A stretch of 64,000 bases of DNA from Bacteroidetes bacterium UBA1941 (GCA_002336805.1 DDEZ01000012.1:716676-780675), one strand, 5' to 3'. Shown: positions 1 through 8,493, counted from the stretch's first letter. Made by a program: numbers and translations. The notes: generated from the letters alone by a model not told the origin.

Positions 1-3000
1 CAAAACGCTGACCACCAAACTGAGCCTTACCGCCCAGAGGCTGCTGCGTGATGAGAGAGTATGGCCCGATACTACGTGCGTGCATCTTGTCATCCACCAT
101 GTGGCTCAGCTTCAGCATGTAGATCACACCTACTGTAGTAGGCTGGTCAAACCTGTTGCCTGTTTCGCCATCATAGAGATAAGTAGAGCCCAGCTCTGGC
201 ACACCGGCCTTGGCTACCCAGTCGGATATTTCATCCAGTGTAGCTCCGTCAAATATCGGCGTAGCAAACTTCACACCGAGCTTGAGACCAGCCCAGCCGA
301 GTACAGTCTCATATATCTGGCCGAGGTTCATACGGGATGGTACACCCAGTGGATTCAGTACGATATCTACAGGAGTACCGTCCTCGAGGAATGGCATATC
401 CTCTGCACGTACGATCTTCGCTACGATACCCTTGTTGCCGTGGCGGCCCGCCATCTTATCACCCACCTTCAGCTTACGCTTCTTGGCTATGTATACCTTG
501 GCCAGTTTCAGTACGCCAGATGGCAGCTCATCACCGATAGAGATGTTAAACTTCTCCCTCTTGTACTTACCTGTTTCCTCGTTGATGCGCAGGTTATAGT
601 TGTGGAGCATTGCCTTGATCAGCACGTTAGACTCTTCTTCCTTGGTCCAGTTGTTACCGTCCACGTTAGCGAAGTCGAGATCCTGGATCACCTTGGCAGA
701 GAACTTGGTTCCCTTGCTGATCCACTCTTCCTTGTAGTTTGAGAAGACACCTGTAGACACCTTGCCGCTGAGCACGCCCATCAGCTTGTCTACCAGCAGG
801 CCCTTGATCTCAGCTACACGCTTTTCGAAGTCCTTATCGAGCTTCTCGAGAGCCGCCTTCTCCTTGGTCTTGGCAGTTTTATCTTTCTTAGCACGGGCGA
901 AGAGCTTCTTGCTGATCACCGTACCTTCGATAGATGGTGGTACCTTCAGTGAAGCATCCTTCACATCACCAGCCTTGTCACCGAAGATCGCGCGGAGGAG
1001 TTTTTCTTCCGGAGTAGGATCGGTCTCACCCTTAGGTGTGATCTTGCCTATCAGGATATCACCTTCCTTCACCTTGGCACCGACGCGGATGATACCGTTC
1101 TCATCGAGGTCCTTGGTTGCTTCTTCTGATACGTTAGGGATATCTGGTGTGAGTTCTTCTTCACCGAGCTTGGTATCACGTACTTCCAGCTCAAACTCTT
1201 CGATCTGGATAGAGGTGAATACGTCATCACGCACGATGCGCTCATTGATCACGATCGCATCCTCAAAGTTGTAACCCTTCCATGGCATGAATGCCACCTT
1301 CAGGTTAGCACCGAGTGCGAGCTCGCCATCCTGTGTAGAGAAGCCTTCGCAGAGTACCTGGCCCTTCTGTACGCGCTGGCCCTTGCGGACGAGCGGCTTC
1401 AGGTTGATACATGTGCTCTGGTTTGTCTTGAGGAATTTAGACAGCTTATATACTACCTTCTCATCCTTAAAGTTGACGAGTTTCTCATCTTCAGTCTTGT
1501 CATAGCGTACGTGGATCTCGTTTGCATCTACATACTCTACAGTACCCGCGCCTTCTGCATTGATCAGGTTGCGGCTGTCAGCAGCTACCTTGCCCTCGAG
1601 GCCTGTGCCTACGATAGGAGATTGCGGCTTGAGCAGTGGCACAGCCTGACGCTGCATGTTCGACCCCATGAGTGCACGGTTAGCATCATCATGCTCCAGG
1701 AATGGGATGAGGGATGCAGATACACCTACGATCTGGTTTGGCGCTACGTCCATATAGTCTACCTCAGCAGGAGCCAGGATAGGGAAGTCACCCTGATACC
1801 TGGACTTCAGCTTGTCAGTGAGGAAGTTTCCGGTCTTGAAGTCCATATCCACCTTAGCCTGAGCGATCTTCTTAGAGTCTTCTTCTTCAGCTGAGAGGAA
1901 TACCGGCTTGCCCTTCACTTCTACCTTACCGTCCTTCACCTTGCGGTATGGCGTCTCGATGAAGCCCATATCGTTCACCTTGGCGTGTACGCAGAGCGTG
2001 GAGATCAGACCGATGTTTGGTCCTTCCGGTGTCTCGATAGTACAGAGGCGGCCATAGTGAGAGTAGTGTACGTCACGCACCTCAAAGCCTGCGCGCTCAC
2101 GAGAGAGACCGCCGGGTCCGAGTGCCGATACACGGCGCTTATTGGTGATCTCTGCCAGAGGGTTGGTCTGATCGAGGAACTGTGACAGCTGGGATGTACC
2201 AAAGAATGAGTTGATCACAGATGACAGGGTACGTGCATTGATGAGGTCTACCGGGGTAAACACTTCATTGTCACGCACGTTCATACGCTCACGGATAGTA
2301 CGTGCCATACGTGCCAGACCTACGCCAAACTGTGCATACAGCTGCTCGCCTACAGTACGTACGCGACGATTGCTCAGGTGGTCGATGTCATCTATTTCTG
2401 CGCGCTGGTTGCTCAGTGCCACGAGGTACTTCACGATCAGGATGATATCCGTCTTAGTGAGAACCTTGGTGTCATGTGTATCATCCAGGCCGAGCTTCTT
2501 ATTGATCTTGTAGCGGCCTACCTCACCGAGGTCATACCTCTTGTCAGAGAAGAAGAGCTTCTCGATGATGCCACGGGCAGTCTCCTCGTCAGGTGGATCT
2601 GAGCCACGGAGCTGCTTATAGATATGGTTGAGGGCCTCTATCTCAGAGTTAGAGGTATCCTTCTGGAGTGTATTAAATATGATAGAGTAATCCTGCGTCT
2701 GTACTTCCTTGTGTACGAAGATAGACTTGGCGCCGGAGCCACCGATCAGGTCCAGGTTATCCTCAGTGATAGTGGTATCGCGCTCGAGGAGTACTTCATT
2801 ACGCTCGATAGAAACTACCTCACCGGTATCCTCATCTACGAAGTCCTCCATCCAGGTGCGGAGCACCCTCGCAGCCAGCTTGCGGCCTACTGATTTCTGG
2901 AGGTCTTTTTTCACGCCGATGTTGATCTCATCAGCCAGATCGAAGAGTTTCAGGATATCCTTGTCAGAGTCATAGCCTACTGCACGGAGCAGCATAGTGA

Positions 3001-3604
3001 CCGGGAATTTCTTCTTACGGTCTATGTAGGCGTACATTACGTTATTGATATCGGTAGCAAACTCCATCCATGCGCCCTTGAAAGGGATCACACGGGCAGA
3101 GTAGATCTTGGTACCATTCGGGTGGAATGACTGGCCAAAGAATACACCCGGAGAGCGGTGCAGCTGTGATACTACCACACGCTCAGCACCATTGATGATA
3201 AAGGTTCCCTTAGGTGTCATGTATGGGATGTTTCCGAGGAATACATCCTGCACGATCGTCTTGAAGTCGATGTGCTCAGGATCATTACAAGACAGTTTCA
3301 GCTTAGCCTTGAGAGGCACGCAATAAGTGAGGCCACGCTCTACGCACTCATCCATAGAGTAGCGCGGCGGGTCTATAAAGTAATCGAGGAATTCGAGTAC
3401 GAAGATATTGCGTGTATCAGAGATCGGGAAGTTCTCCATAAATACCCTGTGAAGACCCTCAGAGGAGCGATCATCATTGGTAGTTTCGATCTGGAAGAAC
3501 TCTTTAAACGTAGAAAGCTGGATGTCAAGAAGGTCTGGCGACTCGTCTGCGAGGTTAACTTTACCGAAATTGACTCTTTCCTTTGCTTTTTTGATTTCGG
3601 CCAT
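1..3604 (-). CDS. rpoB: DNA-directed RNA polymerase subunit beta (C-terminus outside window)
   Basis: Beta subunit of RNA polymerase; forms the catalytic core with beta-prime. The reading frame starts at the ATG at 3604 (MAEIKKAKERVNFGK) and stays open to the window edge, about 1201 residues, so about 70-80 C-terminal residues are missing; the last visible part is the conserved LITQQPLGGKAQFGGQRF stretch. The rifampicin-binding cluster is at about 2090-2200 and reads SQFLDQTNPLAEITNKRRV, with Asn where E. coli has His526. rplL lies 200 bp upstream on the same strand, separated by a terminator-like hairpin. rpoC presumably follows outside the window. Identity is certain. Confidence 0.98.
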   Translation of the reverse strand, partial: MAEIKKAKERVNFGKVNLADESPDLLDIQLSTFKEFFQIETTNDDRSSEGLHRVFMENFPISDTRNIFVLEFLDYFIDPPRYSMDECVERGLTYCVPLKAKLKLSCNDPEHIDFKTIVQDVFLGNIPYMTPKGTFIINGAERVVVSQLHRSPGVFFGQSFHPNGTKIYSARVIPFKGAWMEFATDINNVMYAYIDRKKKFPVTMLLRAVGYDSDKDILKLFDLADEINIGVKKDLQKSVGRKLAARVLRTWMEDFVDEDTGEVVSIERNEVLLERDTTITEDNLDLIGGSGAKSIFVHKEVQTQDYSIIFNTLQKDTSNSEIEALNHIYKQLRGSDPPDEETARGIIEKLFFSDKRYDLGEVGRYKINKKLGLDDTHDTKVLTKTDIILIVKYLVALSNQRAEIDDIDHLSNRRVRTVGEQLYAQFGVGLARMARTIRERMNVRDNEVFTPVDLINARTLSSVINSFFGTSQLSQFLDQTNPLAEITNKRRVSALGPGGLSRERAGFEVRDVHYSHYGRLCTIETPEGPNIGLISTLCVHAKVNDMGFIETPYRKVKDGKVEVKGKPVFLSAEEEDSKKIAQAKVDMDFKTGNFLTDKLKSRYQGDFPILAPAEVDYMDVAPNQIVGVSASLIPFLEHDDANRALMGSNMQRQAVPLLKPQSPIVGTGLEGKVAADSRNLINAEGAGTVEYVDANEIHVRYDKTEDEKLVNFKDEKVVYKLSKFLKTNQSTCINLKPLVRKGQRVQKGQVLCEGFSTQDGELALGANLKVAFMPWKGYNFEDAIVINERIVRDDVFTSIQIEEFELEVRDTKLGEEELTPDIPNVSEEATKDLDENGIIRVGAKVKEGDILIGKITPKGETDPTPEEKLLRAIFGDKAGDVKDASLKVPPSIEGTVISKKLFARAKKDKTAKTKEKAALEKLDKDFEKRVAEIKGLLVDKLMGVLSGKVSTGVFSNYKEEWISKGTKFSAKVIQDLDFANVDGNNWTKEEESNVLIKAMLHNYNLRINEETGKYKREKFNISIGDELPSGVLKLAKVYIAKKRKLKVGDKMAGRHGNKGIVAKIVRAEDMPFLEDGTPVDIVLNPLGVPSRMNLGQIYETVLGWAGLKLGVKFATPIFDGATLDEISDWVAKAGVPELGSTYLYDGETGNRFDQPTTVGVIYMLKLSHMVDDKMHARSIGPYSLITQQPLGGKAQFGGQRF
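2141..2143 (-). other. rpoB: Asn codon at the RpoB His526-equivalent position
   Basis: On the minus strand this codon reads AAT within I-T-N-K-R-R-V-S-A-L-G-P-G-G. In E. coli and many bacteria the same position is His (ITHKRR). His526 contacts rifamycins, and H526N is a known reduced-susceptibility substitution. Whether this is a clade-wide natural variant or a selected change cannot be decided from one sequence. Confidence 0.85.
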
Positions 3605-3734
3605 GTCTTTCTTTATGTTTTGTTAGAAATTTCGACTTAAAATCTGGTTTCACCCAGTATTGGTGCGGGTTTCCGCTCGGTTTTCATGATTGATCCCCAT
3701 CTTGCTCTGGGGTTGAGATTATGCATCTCTTAAA

Positions 3735-3781
3735 AAACAGTTTAAGGCACGCTCACCCTTTTGAGTGAGTCGTGCCTTAAA
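3735..3781 (-). terminator. Terminator or attenuator between rplL and rpoB
   Basis: Left arm TTTAAGGCACG (3741-3751) and right arm CGTGCCTTAAA (3771-3781) pair perfectly. An inner CTCAC/GTGAG pair extends the stem across a one-base bulge. On the minus strand the hairpin is followed by CTGTTTTTTAAG, so it has the form of an intrinsic terminator. It lies between rplL (stop 3805) and rpoB (start 3604), so it probably works as a partial attenuator that keeps L12 output above beta-subunit output. Confidence 0.75.
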
Positions 3782-3804
3782 TCTTGTGTCAGGACAGTAT
3801 TGAA

Positions 3805-4179
3805 TTACTTGAGTTCAACTTCTGCGCCTGCCTCTTCGAGTTTCTTCTTCAGATCTTCTGCAGTAGCCTTGTCAGCCTTTTCTTTAACTGGCTTTGGAGC
3901 ACCGTCTACCAGATCCTTAGCTTCCTTCAGACCGAGGCCTGTCAGATCCTTCACGATCTTTACTACGTTCAGTTTCTGAGCGCCAGCAGACTTCAGGATC
4001 ACGTCAAATTCAGTTTTCTCAGCAGCAGCAGCAGCGCCACCAGCGGCAGGAGCAGCTACAGCTACAGCAGCAGCAGCTGGTTCGATACCGTAATCAGATT
4101 TCAGGATAGATGCGAGCTCGTTTACGTCCTTTACAGTCAGGTTTACGAGAGTCTCAGCAAGAGCTTTTAAATCGGCCAT
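3805..4179 (-). CDS. rplL: 50S ribosomal protein L7/L12
   Basis: Stalk protein of the large ribosomal subunit, which recruits translational GTPases. It has 124 residues, normal for the family. The N-terminal dimerisation helix (MADLKALAETLVNLTVKDV) is followed by an Ala-rich hinge at about residues 33-53 and the C-terminal domain ending KKLEEAGAEVELK, with the conserved GLGLKEAKDLVDGAPKPVK segment. The usual upstream partner rplJ is absent: the next gene upstream on this strand is a DUF6089 protein. The gene has its own promoter at 4253-4283 and a leader of about 65-70 nt. Confidence 0.98.
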   Translation of the reverse strand: MADLKALAETLVNLTVKDVNELASILKSDYGIEPAAAAVAVAAPAAGGAAAAAEKTEFDVILKSAGAQKLNVVKIVKDLTGLGLKEAKDLVDGAPKPVKEKADKATAEDLKKKLEEAGAEVELK

Positions 4180-4221
4180 TGTAATGAGTTTATTAATTGT
4201 GAATCAAAAATGTTTTCTGAT

Positions 4222-4247
4222 CGTTTTGGAAGCCCTTTCGGAAAACG
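4222..4247 (-). promoter_or_regulatory. Short hairpin at the 5' end of the rplL leader
   Basis: CGTTTT (4222-4227) can pair with AAAACG (4242-4247) around a partly paired GGAAGCCCTTTCGG core. It lies immediately after the predicted rplL transcription start. It might stabilise the message or bind a regulator, but the stem is short and this is inference only. Confidence 0.3.
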
Positions 4248-4252
4248 GATTG

Positions 4253-4283
4253 CAAATGTAGCATTAATCCGACAGTTTACAAA
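4253..4283 (-). promoter_or_regulatory. rplL promoter, TTTG-N19-TACATTTG
   Basis: On the minus strand TTTG (4283-4280) is separated by exactly 19 bases from TACATTTG (4260-4253). This is an exact match to the Bacteroidota -33/-7 consensus. It gives rplL-rpoB an independent start. Confidence 0.8.
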
Positions 4284-4405
4284 CATTTTTTGGAGAATAT
4301 GAACAATTTTTTAGCCTTGGCAGGGAGTTTGATTGACGAGCCATCCGACTATCAGATTTAGGCCAAAAATCAATTGAAAATCAACTTCTTAAAGAAAAGG
4401 CATAC

Positions 4406-5260
4406 CTATCTATACGGCCAGGTACTACCCGGATCCGGACACCGGAGAGACATGAAAGTGTAAGAAATAGCCACTCCTACAAAAACATACTGGTCCTTTT
4501 GCGGGGACTCACCCCGCTGATAGCCGGGTTTTCCTGTTTTCTCACCATGGTTGACCTCTCCGGAGCGATCTGAGAGGGCCGCTGACAGGCCGCGGGAGCC
4601 ACCGGGCAGTGAGGCAGAGGAGGGATAGCTGCCACTCACATCATCCAGATAGTCTGTAAAGGTCTCCCGGAAAGACATGAAGGCATTGATGTTCCAGTTT
4701 TTCTTCAGGTGCACCTTGAAGCCAAACTCCAGGGGTATCTCAAATGAATAGAGCTTGTATTTCTTGACGCCCGAGTAGCTGGCATCATTTTGCCCCTCGG
4801 TGCCGAGCGGCTGCAGGTAGTACCATTTGCCCTTGTATCTGGCCTCAGGATTGAAAAAGAACATCCCCACGCCGGTAGCGATATAGGGTGTCCAGCCATT
4901 CTTTTTAGGGTTATTCTTGTTGTACTTAAAGAAATTGAACTCAAATGTGGCGCAAAGGTCAGCTACATACGAGCGGAAAGACAGATTACGCTGGCGGCTA
5001 CGGGCCAGGCTGGAGCCGGCATCGTCGGCAGCTATCTGCCCAAAACTGACCATGGCCTTTGCAGCGAGGCGTTTGTTAATATTATAGCGGTAGAAGGCAC
5101 CACCTGCCGGGCCCACATATTTCCAGTTGAAGGTCGGATTGAGGTCGCCATAGTAATTGGCCCCGCCACCCCACACTCCTATCTCGTGAAACTGTGCATG
5201 GACCGATAGTGCTGACACCAGCAAAACAAGCAGGAAATAATATGATCTGAACTCTCTCAA
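4406..5260 (-). CDS. DUF6089 outer-membrane beta-barrel-like protein
   Basis: 284 residues with an N-terminal signal peptide (about residues 1-22, ending SVHAQ) followed by the typical family opening FHEIGVWGGGANYYGDLNPT. The rest is rich in aromatic residues and alternating beta-strand patterns, as in small outer-membrane barrels. DUF6089 is a Bacteroidota family with no assigned biochemical role. The only start that keeps the signal peptide is TTG at 5260; no ATG precedes the hydrophobic core. A -7 box (TACTTTTG) at 5275-5268 almost touches that start, suggesting a leaderless transcript. The C-terminal about 60 residues are Ser/Gly-rich and less typical. Confidence 0.8.
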   Translation of the reverse strand: MREFRSYYFLLVLLVSALSVHAQFHEIGVWGGGANYYGDLNPTFNWKYVGPAGGAFYRYNINKRLAAKAMVSFGQIAADDAGSSLARSRQRNLSFRSYVADLCATFEFNFFKYNKNNPKKNGWTPYIATGVGMFFFNPEARYKGKWYYLQPLGTEGQNDASYSGVKKYKLYSFEIPLEFGFKVHLKKNWNINAFMSFRETFTDYLDDVSGSYPSSASLPGGSRGLSAALSDRSGEVNHGEKTGKPGYQRGESPQKDQYVFVGVAISYTFMSLRCPDPGSTWPYR

Positions 5261-5267
5261 CGGGGCG

Positions 5268-5275
5268 CAAAAGTA
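5268..5275 (-). promoter_or_regulatory. -7 box TACTTTTG abutting the DUF6089 start
   Basis: Exact TAnnTTTG match on the minus strand, ending 7 bases before the TTG start at 5260. No TTTG is present at the expected -33 spacing. Transcription would begin at or within a few bases of the start codon. Confidence 0.5.
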
Positions 5276-5366
5276 AATAACTCAGCCGAAAGCATCTAAC
5301 ATTGTACCAAAACGTGGGTTGGACACATTTGTTGCCCGCTCATTCTGTACAGTCACTGAAAGGGCT

Positions 5367-5398
5367 TTTGACGTGCCAAAGATTTATAATTATCTTTA
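5367..5398 (+). promoter_or_regulatory. Probable promoter of the aldehyde dehydrogenase gene
   Basis: TTTG (5367-5370), 20-base spacer, then TATCTTTA (5391-5398), one mismatch from TAnnTTTG. It leads to a leader of about 20 nt before the ATG at 5422. Confidence 0.5.
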
Positions 5399-5421
5399 TA
5401 AGCTTATAAAATCCGCATAGC

Positions 5422-6879
5422 ATGGAAGCTACCGCTACGGCCTCAGTGGCCAAGTCTATCCCTATCAGTCCCAATACGAAGCTGGAAGAGATCATCCGCA
5501 TCTTCAATCTCCAGCAGCGCAACCGCCAAACGGCAAAGAGTACGACCGCCTCTGAGCGCCGTGCCAAGCTGCAGAAAATGATAGATACGATCTTTGAGCT
5601 GCGCCCGCAGATAGAGGAGGCCATGTACAAAGACCTGCGCAAGGCTAAGGTGGAGAGCGACTTTGCTGAGCTATACTCTGTACTGACAGAGGCCCGTTTT
5701 GCTATGGGCCGCGTGGCGGAGTGGATGCAGGAGGTAGAGGTAGAGACACCCCTGTCTATGATCGGCTCCAGCTCAAAGATCATCTACGAGGCCAAGGGCA
5801 CTACGCTGATCTTATCTCCGTGGAATTACCCTTTTATGCTACCTCTCGTGGCTGCTATCTCCTCCATAGCCGCCGGCAATACGGTGATCATCAAACCATC
5901 TGAATATACGCCGCACACCTCCGCTATACTCAAGGTGCTGGTGAATAAGGCATACAACGAAGCTGATGTGGCTGTGATAGAGGGCGATCATACCGTCTCT
6001 ACAGAGCTGCTAAAGCTGAAGTGGGACCATATCCACTTCACCGGAAGCCCGGCAGTGGGCAAGATGATCATGAAGGCTGCTGCTGAGCACCTGACGCCGG
6101 TCACGCTGGAACTGGGTGGCAAGTCGCCGGCTTTCATAGATGAAACGGCTAATATCAGCGCAGCAGCGAAGAAGCTGACCTGGGGCAAATGGATCAACCT
6201 GGGCCAGACCTGTATCGCCCCGGACTATGTGCTGGTGCATGAGAGCAAGAAGGATGAATTTATCAGTAAGATAAAGGAGACAATCACGAAGAGCTTTGGT
6301 GCAAATCCGCAGGCCAGCCCGGACCTGGCGCGCCTGATCAATAACAAGAACTACCTCCGCGTGAAAGGCCTGCTGGACGATGCTGTAAAGACAGGCGCCA
6401 AGGTAGAGGCTGGCGGGCAATCTGATGAATCAGAAAACTACATCGCTCCTACCGTACTCACCAATGTATCTCTGGACTCTAAGGTGATGCAGGAGGAGAT
6501 ATTCGGACCGATCCTGCCTGTGATCACTTACAAAAATGTAGACGAAGCACTGGCCCTGGTCAATAGCAAGGAGAAGCCTCTCTCCCTCTACATCTTCTCC
6601 TCCAGCAATAAGAACCAGAAATACCTGCTGAATCATACCACGGCTGGCGGCACCTGTATCAATGACAATGTGATCCATATCACTAATCCTTACCTGCCGT
6701 TTGGCGGGGTGAGCAACTCCGGTATCGGCAAGTCTACCGGCCATTTTGGGTTCAAGGAATTCAGCAATGAACGGGCAGTGCTCAAAGCGCTGCATGGCGG
6801 CTCGGTATCTACGCCTCTATGGTTCCCTTATGGCAAGTTTACCCAGACTGTCACTGAGTTTTTGATGAAGTATTTTTAA
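5422..6879 (+). CDS. Aldehyde dehydrogenase family protein (class 3-like)
   Basis: NAD(P)-dependent oxidation of an aldehyde to a carboxylate. It has 485 residues. Visible elements are the cofactor-binding PWNYPF segment (about residue 133), FTGSPAVGK (about 206), the general-base Glu230 in LELGGKSP, the catalytic Cys264 in GQTCIAP, and the C-terminal PFGGVSNSGIGKSTGHFGF. The short N-terminus and hydrophobic C-terminal tail resemble class 3/fatty aldehyde dehydrogenases. Substrate cannot be inferred. A lipoprotein gene follows after 29 bp. Confidence 0.93.
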   Translation: MEATATASVAKSIPISPNTKLEEIIRIFNLQQRNRQTAKSTTASERRAKLQKMIDTIFELRPQIEEAMYKDLRKAKVESDFAELYSVLTEARFAMGRVAEWMQEVEVETPLSMIGSSSKIIYEAKGTTLILSPWNYPFMLPLVAAISSIAAGNTVIIKPSEYTPHTSAILKVLVNKAYNEADVAVIEGDHTVSTELLKLKWDHIHFTGSPAVGKMIMKAAAEHLTPVTLELGGKSPAFIDETANISAAAKKLTWGKWINLGQTCIAPDYVLVHESKKDEFISKIKETITKSFGANPQASPDLARLINNKNYLRVKGLLDDAVKTGAKVEAGGQSDESENYIAPTVLTNVSLDSKVMQEEIFGPILPVITYKNVDEALALVNSKEKPLSLYIFSSSNKNQKYLLNHTTAGGTCINDNVIHITNPYLPFGGVSNSGIGKSTGHFGFKEFSNERAVLKALHGGSVSTPLWFPYGKFTQTVTEFLMKYF

Positions 6880-6884
6880 GTTTG
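6877..6884 (+). promoter_or_regulatory. -7 box TAAGTTTG overlapping the aldehyde dehydrogenase stop
   Basis: Exact TAnnTTTG match that begins with the TAA stop of the upstream gene and lies 24 bases before the lipoprotein ATG. No TTTG is present at -33, so it is a weak or secondary promoter candidate. Confidence 0.35.
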
Positions 6885-6908
6885 CAATAAACCGTCCGGT
6901 ATCACACG

Positions 6909-7370
6909 ATGAAAAAATTCATTCTCTCTGGCGCAGCTGCGCTCGCACTGATGGCAGTACTAGTCATCCACTCCTGCAAGAAAGACGTCAGCGATGGCAT
7001 AGTAGAGCCGATCACCATAGTGAAGCCGGACTCTCTGATCAAATATCAATATGCCGGCGGTACGCAGCAGATCCAGATCCAGTTTACCACAGATCGCCCG
7101 ATCAACAATGTGACCTGCAAATACCAGATAGACAGCTCCGGCAATGCTAACTTCCCTTATACCTATCCTGATACCCTCTTTGCGGTACGTCTGGATAGCC
7201 CGGCTAGCCTGCTGAATAATAAATACACCTGGACCGGATCATACCGCGTGCCGGACTCGCTACTGCCGCAGACAGTAGTTCGCTTTGACGTAAAGATGAA
7301 AGCCAGTGGCAATCCGAGCAACTCTGACACCGTACGCGAGGAGAAACAGTTTAAGCTTATAGTACAGTAA
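6909..7370 (+). CDS. Predicted lipoprotein, unknown function
   Basis: 153 residues. The N-terminus MKKFILSGAAALALMAVLV leads to a lipobox ending IHSC-K (Cys23), so the mature protein is probably lipidated. The rest (about residues 40-150) contains alternating beta-strand segments and ends in KQFKLIVQ, suggesting a small beta-sandwich, but no family was recognised. It may be cotranscribed with the upstream aldehyde dehydrogenase (29 bp gap) or use the -7 box at 6877. Confidence 0.75.
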   Translation: MKKFILSGAAALALMAVLVIHSCKKDVSDGIVEPITIVKPDSLIKYQYAGGTQQIQIQFTTDRPINNVTCKYQIDSSGNANFPYTYPDTLFAVRLDSPASLLNNKYTWTGSYRVPDSLLPQTVVRFDVKMKASGNPSNSDTVREEKQFKLIVQ

Positions 7371-7406
7371 CTGCTATAGGTCATAGCAGCATTGCCTGCG
7401 TATGAT

Positions 7407-7414
7407 TACATTTG
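7407..7414 (+). promoter_or_regulatory. -7 box TACATTTG of pdxH
   Basis: Exact TAnnTTTG match. Transcription would start at about 7418-7420, downstream of the in-frame ATG at 7402, which supports the internal ATG at 7432 as the true pdxH start. Confidence 0.5.
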
Positions 7415-7431
7415 CGGCATATTCTGCTGCC

Positions 7432-8055
7432 ATGAATCTCCACTACGAGCGCCACAACTATTCCAAAGCCGAGCTCACAGAAGACAATATAGCTTCTGAT
7501 CCATTTTCACAGTTTGCAATATGGTACCAGGATGCCAAGGCATCTGCTATCAAGGAGGCAAACGCCATGGTGATCGCTACAGCCACACCTGACGGTAAGC
7601 CATCGGCGCGCATCGTGCTGCTCAAAGAATTCAGCAAGGAGGGTTTCGTATTCTTTACCAACTATGATAGCCGCAAGGGTCAGGAGATCCGGGAGAATCC
7701 ACAAGGTCAGATACTTTTCTTTTGGGATATACTGGAGCAGCAGGTACGGATAGAGGGCCGGCTGGAGCATATAGCACCGGAGCGGTCTGACGAGTACTTT
7801 GAGTCCCGTCCTGTAGAGAGCCGCTACGGGGCTATCGCCTCACCGCAGAGTGCAGTAGTGCCATCACGCACGTACCTGGAGGAGCAACTGGCAGAGGCGC
7901 ATCTGCAACCGCCGGTGCGGCCAGCGCACTGGGGGGGATATATACTAGTGCCTGATTATTTTGAATTCTGGCAGGGGCGCCCATCACGTATGCACGACAG
8001 AATCTTCTATCGTCTGCAGGATGGACAGTGGACCAGCGGTAGGCTGGCGCCATGA
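7432..8055 (+). CDS. pdxH: Pyridoxamine 5'-phosphate oxidase
   Basis: FMN-dependent oxidation of pyridoxine/pyridoxamine 5'-phosphate to pyridoxal 5'-phosphate, the last step of vitamin B6 salvage. It has 207 residues from the ATG at 7432 (MNLHYERHNYSKAEL), the usual N-terminus of the family. An in-frame ATG at 7402 would add ten atypical residues and lies at or before the predicted promoter. Recognisable motifs are ARIVLLKEF, FFTNYDSRKGQEI, the substrate-binding RPVESRYGAIASPQS and the C-terminal FWQGRPSRMHDRIFY with RLAP at the end. A strong terminator follows. Confidence 0.95.
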   Translation: MNLHYERHNYSKAELTEDNIASDPFSQFAIWYQDAKASAIKEANAMVIATATPDGKPSARIVLLKEFSKEGFVFFTNYDSRKGQEIRENPQGQILFFWDILEQQVRIEGRLEHIAPERSDEYFESRPVESRYGAIASPQSAVVPSRTYLEEQLAEAHLQPPVRPAHWGGYILVPDYFEFWQGRPSRMHDRIFYRLQDGQWTSGRLAP

Positions 8056-8072
8056 GGTGGCGGGATACAAAT

Positions 8073-8109
8073 AAAAAAAGCGCAGGAACGATGTCACTGC
8101 GCTTTTTTT
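8073..8109. terminator. Bidirectional terminator between pdxH and the bTHX gene
   Basis: A-run, GCGCAG (8080-8085), 11-base loop, CTGCGC (8097-8102), T-run of seven. Both strands end in T-tracts, so it serves pdxH (plus) and the convergent bTHX gene (minus). Confidence 0.85.
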
Positions 8110-8131
8110 ATTCTTGAGAGTGTATCTGTGA

Positions 8132-8329
8132 TTACTCTTCAGTCTTCTTAGCAGCCGCCTTGCGTGGTGGAGCCTTCTTGGCTGTTACTTCTTTGTCGGC
8201 AGCTTTTTTGGCAGCCTTAGCCTTGTCAGCCTTAGGTGCTATCACGACAGTCTCCTTCTGTGGCCTGGAGTTGCCATATGAGCCTTTAAACCTTTTTCCT
8301 TTTGCAGTACGTTTATCTCCTCTGCCCAT
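8132..8329 (-). CDS. 30S ribosomal protein bTHX with Lys/Ala-rich tail
   Basis: 65 residues. The first 25 (MGRGDKRTAKGKRFKGSYG, then NSRPQK) match the bTHX/Thx family, small basic peptides that fill a cavity in the head of the small ribosomal subunit. After residue 30 a Lys/Ala-rich tail (KADKAKAAKKAADKE) replaces the short end seen in Thermus Thx; such extended versions occur in Bacteroidota. The family assignment rests on the N-terminal motif, and the tail alone would be low complexity. Confidence 0.8.
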   Translation of the reverse strand: MGRGDKRTAKGKRFKGSYGNSRPQKETVVIAPKADKAKAAKKAADKEVTAKKAPPRKAAAKKTEE

Positions 8330-8434
8330 TTTGTCTTTTCGTTTTGAGTGATTGAATTTGGAATAGCTGCAAATATATCAAATACTACTGAATCATCATG
8401 GCCCGACAGGATTATATCCCGCACTGGCACTAGA

Positions 8435-8470
8435 TAAAAAAGAAATCCCCTCCGCTTCCGGAGGGGATTT
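8435..8470 (-). terminator. Terminator downstream of the HU gene
   Basis: Perfect 12-bp stem AAATCCCCTCCG (8443-8454)/CGGAGGGGATTT (8459-8470) with loop CTTC. On the minus strand it is followed by CTTTTTTATC. It lies just past the HU stop at 8494. Confidence 0.9.
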
Positions 8471-8493
8471 CCCGATAGATCTGGTAGACAATA

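Noticed and set aside
80..3640. Many plus-strand frames opposite rpoB
   Set aside because: They are shadows of the minus-strand rpoB frame, which is clearly real throughout.
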